A DNA stretch of 5,224 bases from Burkholderiales bacterium (GTDB lineage: Bacteria; Pseudomonadota; Gammaproteobacteria; Burkholderiales; Burkholderiaceae_C), in assembly GCA_947453585.1 (NCBI GenBank), contig CANGHQ010000166.1:1-5224 (forward strand), read 5' to 3'. Each line of letters begins with the position of its first letter. Position 1 is the stretch's first letter. Below are positions 1 through 5,224 of this stretch, piece by piece. Made by a program: the position numbers and the translations under genes. The notes beneath the pieces were generated by a model. The model was not told the origin of the DNA. It did no database searches and was given only the letters and a program-made list of their open reading frames with translations.

Positions 1-3
1 AAC

Positions 4-9
4 GATAAT
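4..9 (+). promoter_or_regulatory. Possible -10 element upstream of ettA
   Basis: The hexamer GATAAT matches the sigma-70 -10 consensus TATAAT at five of six positions. It lies about 38 bases before the ettA start codon, which would give a leader of roughly 30 nt. The matching -35 region would fall outside the window, so the call rests on the -10 alone. It could be a chance match. Confidence 0.25.
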
Positions 10-47
10 ACCGGCTTCTCCCTTTTTGACTCCCCTCGGATACCGCA

Positions 48-1709
48 ATGGCCCAATACGTTTTTTCCATGAACCGGCTCGGCAAGATCGTGCCGCCCAA
101 ACGCCACATTTTGAAAGATGTGTCCTTAAGTTTCTTCCCCGGCGCCAAGATCGGCGTGCTCGGCACCAACGGCTCGGGCAAATCCACCCTGCTGAAAATC
201 ATGGCTGGACTGGACAAAGATATCGAGGGCGAAGCCATTCCCATGCCGGGCCTGAACATCGGTTACCTGCCCCAGGAACCGCAGCTTGACCCGACGCAGA
301 CCGTGCGCGAAAGCGTTGAAGCGGGCATGGGCAAGGTGTTTACTGCCAAGGCGCGCCTGGAAGAGGTTTACACCGCCTACGGCGAAGAAGACGCCGACTT
401 TGACGCACTGGCCGCCGAGCAGGCTGAGCTGGAAGCCATCATCGCCACCGCCGGTACCGATTCCGAACACCAGTTGGAAATCGCCGCCGACGCGCTGCGT
501 TTGCCACCATGGGACGCCAACATCGGCGTGCTCTCCGGCGGTGAAAAGCGTCGCGTTGCGCTGTGCCGCCTGCTGCTCTCCAAGCCCGACATGCTGCTGC
601 TTGACGAGCCCACCAACCACTTGGACGCCGAATCGGTGGACTGGCTGGAGCAGTTTTTGCAGCGCTACCCCGGCACCGTGGTGGCTATTACCCATGACCG
701 CTACTTTTTGGACAACGCTGCCGAGTGGATTCTGGAAATGGACCGCGGCTCGGGCATTCCCTATAAAGGCAATTACTCCGACTGGCTGACCCAAAAAGGC
801 GCGCGACTGGAAGCCGAGCAAAAGGGCGAAGAGTCCCGCGCCAAGGCCTTGAAGAAAGAGCTGGAATGGTCGCGCCAAAACCCCAAGGCCCGCCAGGCCA
901 AGAGCAAGGCCCGTCTGGCCCGCTTTGAAGAACTGAGCGACTTTGAATACCAAAAGCGCAACGAGACCAACGAAATCTTCATCCCCGTGGCCGACCGCCT
1001 GGGCCAGGAAGTGATCGAGTTCGTCAACGTGACCAAGTCCTTTGGCGACCGCGTGCTGATTGACGACCTGAGCTTCAAGGTGCCACCAGGCGCGATCGTG
1101 GGCATCATCGGCCCCAACGGCGCCGGTAAGTCAACGCTGTTCAAGATGATCGCCGGGCGCGAAAAGCCCGATTCTGGTGAAGTCAAAATCGGTCAAACCG
1201 TCAAGATGGCCTTTGTGGACCAGAACCGCGACGACCTGGCCAATGAGAAAACCGTGTGGGAAGACGTCTCGGGCGGCCTGGATATTTTGAACGTGGGCAA
1301 GTTCCAGATGGCCAGCCGCGCGTATTGCGGTCGCTTCAACTTCAACGGTGCGGACCAGCAAAAGCGCGTGGGCACGCTCTCGGGCGGTGAACGCGGCCGT
1401 TTGCACCTGGCCAAAACCCTGATCGCTGGCGGCAACGTGCTCATGCTCGATGAGCCGTCTAACGACTTGGACGTGGAAACCTTGCGCGCCCTGGAAGACG
1501 CGCTGCTCGAATTCGCCGGCACGCTGATGGTGATTAGCCATGACCGCTGGTTCCTAGACCGCATTGCCACCCACATCTTGGCCTGCGAAGGCGACAGCCA
1601 CTGGGTGTTCTTTGACGGCAACTACCAAGAGTACGAGGCCGACAAGAAGCGCCGCCTGGGCGAAGAAGGCGCCAAGCCCAAGCGCATGCGCTACAAGGCG
1701 CTCAAGTAA
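48..1709 (+). CDS. ettA: Energy-dependent translational throttle protein EttA (ABC-F ATPase)
   Basis: This is a cytoplasmic ABC-F protein without membrane segments. In E. coli, EttA binds the ribosomal E site and gates the first peptide bond according to the ATP/ADP ratio. The 553 residues match the usual family length of about 555. The first nucleotide-binding domain has Walker A GTNGSGKST (39-47), signature LSGGEKRR (162-169), Walker B ending D186-E187, and switch His215. A short arm insert lies at about 95-135. The linker at about 240-320 corresponds to the P-site tRNA interaction motif, with the family-typical stretch ARLARFEEL followed by QKRNETNE. The second domain has Walker A GPNGAGKST (355-363), signature LSGGERGR (444-451), Walker B D468-E469, and His498. 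Both catalytic glutamates are present, so it should be an active ATPase. The basic C-terminal tail (KPKRMRYKALK) is also typical. The ATG at 48 gives the expected EttA N-terminus (MAQYVFSM). Only a weak GGA (38-40) precedes it, 7 nt upstream. Other ABC-F members such as Uup fit less well because the linker and tail are EttA-like. Confidence 0.97.
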   Translation: MAQYVFSMNRLGKIVPPKRHILKDVSLSFFPGAKIGVLGTNGSGKSTLLKIMAGLDKDIEGEAIPMPGLNIGYLPQEPQLDPTQTVRESVEAGMGKVFTAKARLEEVYTAYGEEDADFDALAAEQAELEAIIATAGTDSEHQLEIAADALRLPPWDANIGVLSGGEKRRVALCRLLLSKPDMLLLDEPTNHLDAESVDWLEQFLQRYPGTVVAITHDRYFLDNAAEWILEMDRGSGIPYKGNYSDWLTQKGARLEAEQKGEESRAKALKKELEWSRQNPKARQAKSKARLARFEELSDFEYQKRNETNEIFIPVADRLGQEVIEFVNVTKSFGDRVLIDDLSFKVPPGAIVGIIGPNGAGKSTLFKMIAGREKPDSGEVKIGQTVKMAFVDQNRDDLANEKTVWEDVSGGLDILNVGKFQMASRAYCGRFNFNGADQQKRVGTLSGGERGRLHLAKTLIAGGNVLMLDEPSNDLDVETLRALEDALLEFAGTLMVISHDRWFLDRIATHILACEGDSHWVFFDGNYQEYEADKKRRLGEEGAKPKRMRYKALK

Positions 1710-1717
1710 ACGGGTAG

Positions 1718-1733
1718 GGCGGCTGTGGCCGCC
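1718..1733. other. GC-rich hairpin just after ettA
   Basis: GGCGGC (1718-1723) pairs perfectly with GCCGCC (1728-1733) around a TGTG loop. It starts 9 bases after the ettA stop codon and has no T run of its own. It may stabilise the ettA mRNA 3' end or make the polymerase pause before the main terminator. The pairing is seen directly; the role is a guess. Confidence 0.4.
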
Positions 1734-1746
1734 GGGTTCTGGAAAG

Positions 1747-1785
1747 AAAAAAACGCTGCAACGGAAACCGAGCAGCGTTTTTTTT
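1747..1785. terminator. Bidirectional rho-independent terminator between convergent units
   Basis: CGCTGC (1754-1759) pairs with GCAGCG (1772-1777). The stem is preceded by seven A (1747-1753) and followed by eight T (1778-1785), so the A and T runs can extend it to 13 bp. The loop contains a small inner pairing, CGG (1762-1764) with CCG (1768-1770). Read on the plus strand it ends the ettA transcript. Read on the minus strand it ends the operon whose last gene stops at 1820. Each strand has a U tract directly after the stem, which is the layout expected for a shared terminator between converging genes. Confidence 0.92.
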
Positions 1786-1805
1786 ATGCCTGTCCGGGGC
1801 CTTAT

Positions 1806-1830
1806 GCCGGGCGCGACGCTCAGGCCCGGC
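1806..1830. other. Inverted repeat around the stop codon of the DMT gene
   Basis: GCCGGGC (1806-1812) and GCCCGGC (1824-1830) form a 7-bp perfect stem. The 11-nt loop contains the TGA stop (1820-1822) of the minus-strand transporter gene. No T run follows directly. It may act as an RNA 3' stabiliser upstream of the main terminator, or be a chance pairing in GC-rich sequence. Confidence 0.35.
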
Positions 1831-2731
1831 GCCGGTTCACCAGGGTGATGCCCAAACCGACCACGGCCAGGGCGCCCAGCAACTCAATAGTCACCGCCTC
1901 GCCCAGCCACAGCGCGCCAAAGAGCAGCGCAAACAGCGGCGTGGACAGCGCAAACGAGCCCATCTTGGTAGCCGGATACCGCCCCAGCAGCCAGACCCAT
2001 GACAAATAGCTGGCAAAAGCGCCCACCACAGTTTGCAGGAACAGCGAGCCCAAGGCAAAACCGCTCAAATTCCAGTTCCAGACCTCATTCATGGCTAGCG
2101 ACAAAAGCGGCAACACCACGGCGCTGACCGCCACTTGGTAAAACAAGATTTTTTCGGCACCCAGCCGGTTCAGGCGTGTGGTGCGCAGCACCACGGTGGT
2201 CAGCGCCCAGGCGATGGCGCCGCCAATGCCCAGCAAATCGCCCCAGTGCTGCTGCGGCGTCTGGCCGCCGACAAAGCCCTCGCGCAGGGTAAAACCCACA
2301 GCTAAAAAGGCCAAGAGCAAACCCAGCCATTGCAGGGGCGCGAGCCGCTCCGACTTGATAAACCAAGGCAGCACCAGCGCCGCCCACAGGGGCGCGGTGT
2401 ACAAAAAGACGGTAATGCGTGAGGCCGCCGTGAATTGCAGGCCAGTAAACAGGCACAAAAACTCCATGGCAAACAAGGTGCCGGCCAGCAGGCCGGGCCA
2501 CAGTGAGCCGTCGCGCTGCCACAGCGCGATGCCACGCCACCGGCACCACAGCCAAAGCACCACGCTGGCCCCGGCAAAGCGCACGCCCGCCATAAAAACC
2601 GGTGCCATCTCGCCCAGCGTGGCCTTGACCAGCACTTGCTGAAAGCCCCAAAACGCGCAGCACACCAGCAGCAGCGCAATGGCCAGCGGGTCGAGGTGCT
2701 CCTTGCGCTGTGCGGGCGCCGCTGCGCTCAT
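1820..2731 (-). CDS. EamA/DMT-family inner-membrane transporter
   Basis: This is a 303-residue hydrophobic protein of the drug/metabolite transporter superfamily, an inner-membrane carrier with two EamA repeats at about 15-149 and 164-297. Ten membrane helices can be read, at about 16-35, 43-62, 77-96, 103-123, 134-150, 165-183, 195-213, 224-242, 255-273 and 281-298. Family-like elements include FWGFQQVLVK near helix 1, APVFMAGVRFAGA around helix 2, and the TPLFALLFGALWLGE run (264-278) late in the second repeat. Length and topology are normal for the family. Characterised relatives export amino acids or other small metabolites, but the substrate cannot be read from this sequence. The ATG at 2731 overlaps the TGA of the upstream flavin reductase gene in an ATGA arrangement, so its translation is probably coupled. 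It is the last gene of the minus-strand operon, with the terminator about 35 bases beyond its stop. Family is confident; substrate is unknown. Confidence 0.93.
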   Translation of the reverse strand: MSAAAPAQRKEHLDPLAIALLLVCCAFWGFQQVLVKATLGEMAPVFMAGVRFAGASVVLWLWCRWRGIALWQRDGSLWPGLLAGTLFAMEFLCLFTGLQFTAASRITVFLYTAPLWAALVLPWFIKSERLAPLQWLGLLLAFLAVGFTLREGFVGGQTPQQHWGDLLGIGGAIAWALTTVVLRTTRLNRLGAEKILFYQVAVSAVVLPLLSLAMNEVWNWNLSGFALGSLFLQTVVGAFASYLSWVWLLGRYPATKMGSFALSTPLFALLFGALWLGEAVTIELLGALAVVGLGITLVNRRRA

Positions 2732-3261
2732 TCCCGCAGACCGCTGGTGTAGAAAGCGCCGCCGTGGTAGAGCAGCGGGTCGGCCTGGTCGCGGTGGCTG
2801 CAGCGTTCGACTTCGCCCACAAAAATGATGTGGTCGCCTTCTTCGTGGCGGCTGCGGTTAAAGCATTCAAAGGTGGCCACGGCGCCCTCGATCAGCGGCG
2901 CGCCATGCTGGCCGGGATGCCAATGCACGCCGGCGTAGCGGTCAATGTCTTTGGTGGCGAACTGGTTGGCCAGCGCGGTTTGTTCGGCACAGAGCACGTT
3001 AATCGCGTAGTGGCGGCAGGCCAGCAGCGCGGCCATGGAGCCCGATTTCACGGCCAGGCTCCACAGCACCAAGGGCGGCGACAGAGACACCGAGTTGAAG
3101 GAGCTGACCGTCAAACCCACCAGACCCCCGGCGGGGTTGATGGCGGTGACGACCGTCACACCCGTGGCAAATTGCCCCAGGGCGTGGCGAAACTGGCTTT
3201 GGGAGAAGTCTGGGGGAAGTGCGCAGGTGGGTGGCAGGGCAGCGGAGAGGGTGGGATTCAA
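2728..3261 (-). CDS. Flavin reductase-like, FMN-binding domain protein
   Basis: This 177-residue cytoplasmic protein belongs to the flavin reductase-like domain family, which includes HpaC and RutF, the small components of two-component flavin monooxygenases. Members use NAD(P)H to reduce free FMN or FAD, which a separate oxygenase then consumes. Visible family motifs are FRHALGQFATGVTVVT (24-39), GLTVSSFNSVSLSPPLV (49-65, flavin-binding region), GDHIIFVGEVE (142-152) and PLLYHGGAFY (162-171). Length is normal for the family (about 160-180). The reading frame has no ATG before residue 76, and the conserved domain begins near residue 20. The likely start is therefore the TTG at 3259-3261, one base after the stop of the upstream ATPase gene, with AGG 8 nt before it. 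An in-frame TAG lies just upstream at 3271-3273, leaving ATT (3265-3267) as the only serious upstream alternative. No oxygenase partner is in the window, so the physiological partner and the NADH or NADPH preference are unknown. Confidence 0.92.
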   Translation of the reverse strand: MNPTLSAALPPTCALPPDFSQSQFRHALGQFATGVTVVTAINPAGGLVGLTVSSFNSVSLSPPLVLWSLAVKSGSMAALLACRHYAINVLCAEQTALANQFATKDIDRYAGVHWHPGQHGAPLIEGAVATFECFNRSRHEEGDHIIFVGEVERCSHRDQADPLLYHGGAFYTSGLRE

Positions 3262-3262
3262 A

Positions 3263-4006
<744 letters not shown>

Positions 4007-4015
4007 GGGGAATCC

Positions 4016-5116
4016 TTAGCGAAGTTTGCTTTTGTTGACTTGCTTCTCGATCCACTGGCTGTAGCGCGACATGGAAAAGCAAAATCCAAAATAAATCAGG
4101 GCGATAAACAGGTAGCCTTCAATGCGAAACGGGCGCCAGTTGGCGTCTGCGTTCATGGCCATGCCCATGGCGCCGGTCAGCTCGTACAGGCTGACGATGG
4201 CCACCAGCGAAGTGTCCTTGAAGGTGGAAATGAAATTGTTCATGATGCCCGGCACCACCATGGCCAGCGCCTGGGGCAGCACGATCAGGCGCTGGGTTTG
4301 CCAGTAGCTCAGGCCTAGGGTGGCCGCCGCCTCGATTTGCCCCTTGGGCATGGCCTGCAGGCCGCCGCGAATCACTTCTGCCATATAGGCCGCGGCAAAC
4401 AGCGTGATGCCTGCCAGCACCCGGATCAGCACGTCAATATTGAAGCCCTGCGGCATGAGCAGCGGAAACATAAAGGACGCCATGAACAGCACCGAGATCA
4501 GCGGCACGCCCCGGATCAGCTCGACATACACCGTGCACAGGCTGCGAATGGCCGGCATGCCCGAGCGCCGCCCCAGAGCAATCACCAGGGCTATCGGAAA
4601 CGCCATGGCCATGGACAGGCTGGCGAGTAGCAGCGTCAAAGGCAGGCCGCTCCACAGGTCGGTTTCGACCATGCGCAGGCCCAGCACGCCACCGCGCATC
4701 AGCGTCAGGTACAGCGCCAGCACCACGACCCACAGGGGCGCCAGCCATGCTTTCCAGCAGGCGCGGGTGCAACTCGCCACGATCAGCGCCAGCAGCATGA
4801 CAGTGCAAATCAGGGCGCGCCAGTGTTCGTCAAACGGGTAGCGGCCAAACAGGATGAAGCGAAACTTTTCGCGAACCACGCCCCAGCATGCGCCGCTGGA
4901 CGCATGGCAGACGTTGTAGTCGATCAGCCACACCGCATCGACCACCGCCCATTGCAGAAAGCGGGGAATCGCAAAAAGCAGGGCCGCGCCCACCAGCACG
5001 GTGCCCAGCGAAGTGCCCCAGCTGTTGAACAGGTTGAACTTGCACCAGGCCAGCAGGCCCTCGGTGCGCACGGGTGCCGGACGCGGCGCAATGGATTGAA
5101 AGGTTTGTGCGGTCAT
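4016..5116 (-). CDS. aapM: General L-amino-acid ABC transporter permease (AapM type)
   Basis: This 366-residue inner-membrane permease is the second of the two permeases in Aap-type importers; E. coli YhdY is close in length. An N-terminal membrane helix (about 35-54) is followed by a roughly 45-residue loop containing Cys70 and Cys77 and the segment KFRFILFGRYP (84-94). Further helices lie at about 102-117 and 124-140. The BPD transporter core spans about 157-350, with helices at about 157-181, 204-222, 232-248, 284-296, 303-320 and 335-350. The cytoplasmic EAA coupling loop is clear at about 260-283 (QIEAAATLGLS followed by LIVLPQA), preceded by the PAAT-typical ELIRGVPLISVLF (199-211) and AEVIRGGLQAMPKGQ (246-260). 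The extended N-terminal part distinguishes AapM-type proteins from short PAAT permeases of about 220 residues. The ATG at 5116 is preceded by AAGGG (5124-5128) with 7 nt spacing, and the gap to the upstream permease gene is 10 nt. It should pair with AapQ and be driven by the adjacent ATPase. Confidence 0.95.
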   Translation of the reverse strand: MTAQTFQSIAPRPAPVRTEGLLAWCKFNLFNSWGTSLGTVLVGAALLFAIPRFLQWAVVDAVWLIDYNVCHASSGACWGVVREKFRFILFGRYPFDEHWRALICTVMLLALIVASCTRACWKAWLAPLWVVVLALYLTLMRGGVLGLRMVETDLWSGLPLTLLLASLSMAMAFPIALVIALGRRSGMPAIRSLCTVYVELIRGVPLISVLFMASFMFPLLMPQGFNIDVLIRVLAGITLFAAAYMAEVIRGGLQAMPKGQIEAAATLGLSYWQTQRLIVLPQALAMVVPGIMNNFISTFKDTSLVAIVSLYELTGAMGMAMNADANWRPFRIEGYLFIALIYFGFCFSMSRYSQWIEKQVNKSKLR

Positions 5117-5126
5117 GGTCTGGCCC

Positions 5127-5224
5127 TTAACGCTCTGTAATCGCCGCGCGGGCGTTGTACCAGTTCATGAGCACGGACGTGAAAATCGAGGTGCTCAGGT
5201 ACACCAGCATGATGATGGCGATGC
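5127..5224 (-). CDS. aapQ: 3' end of amino-acid ABC transporter permease (AapQ type), partial
   Basis: Only the last 31 codons and the TAA stop (5127-5129) are inside the window. The translated tail begins IAIIMLVYLSTSIFTSVLMN and then WYNARAAITER. It is a final membrane helix followed by a short basic cytoplasmic end, as in the C-termini of PAAT-class permeases. The frame is open to the window edge, and the gap to the AapM start is only 10 nt. In Aap operons the order is aapJ-aapQ-aapM-aapP, so this should be aapQ, with the periplasmic binding-protein gene aapJ further upstream. The identity rests mainly on this position and on the tail's character, because no core motif is visible. Confidence 0.82.
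   Translation of the reverse strand, partial: IAIIMLVYLSTSIFTSVLMNWYNARAAITER

Noticed and set aside
26..31. TTGACT resembling a -35 box upstream of ettA
   Set aside because: A matching -10 at the usual 16-18 base spacing would fall inside the ettA coding sequence, where the bases do not resemble one.
126..953. Long open frame of 275 codons on the minus strand opposite ettA
   Set aside because: It lies entirely antisense to a well-conserved EttA coding region and its translation shows no recognisable domain. GC-biased third positions keep such shadow frames open.
2085..2870. 261-codon minus-strand frame spanning the reductase and transporter genes
   Set aside because: It is out of frame with both real genes on the same strand and crosses their junction. 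The two true frames have clear domains, so a frameshifted fusion is not supported.
4153..4175. Repeated CATGGCCATG-like runs within aapM, with a similar run near 4601-4618
   Set aside because: These encode Met/Ala-rich stretches of membrane helices in the correct frame. They look like codon-level repetition, not a separate repeat element.

Overview
The window looks like a chromosomal piece of a GC-rich betaproteobacterium, probably in or near the Comamonadaceae (Polaromonas, Rhodoferax or Acidovorax type). That placement rests on the high GC content, the strong third-position G/C bias that keeps false frames open, and the character of the proteins. It is an inference, not a search result. There is no sign of an insertion sequence, phage, CRISPR array, tRNA or rRNA.

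Layout. On the plus strand, 48-1709 encodes the complete ABC-F translation factor EttA, with a short 47-base leader visible. Bases 1710-1819 separate two convergent transcription units. They hold a strong hairpin flanked by an A run and a T run, which should terminate transcription in both directions. Everything from 1820 to the right edge is read from the minus strand as one tightly packed gene series. In transcription order it comprises the 3' end of an amino-acid ABC permease (aapQ type), a second complete permease (aapM type), the ATPase (aapP type), a flavin reductase-domain protein, and an EamA/DMT-family membrane transporter. The junctions are 10 nt, 9 nt and 1 nt gaps, then a 4-nt ATGA overlap, so co-transcription and translational coupling are likely.

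How the genes work together. AapQ, AapM and AapP are the membrane and ATPase parts of a general L-amino-acid (HAAT/PAAT class) importer. The binding protein AapJ would be expected just beyond the right edge. The flavin reductase could supply reduced FMN or FAD to a flavin-dependent monooxygenase that is not in the window. The DMT protein could be an exporter of amino acids or related metabolites. An importer, a flavin reductase and a putative exporter on one transcript is the most notable feature. No clearly new system can be shown from this window. EttA faces the operon and is functionally unrelated to it.
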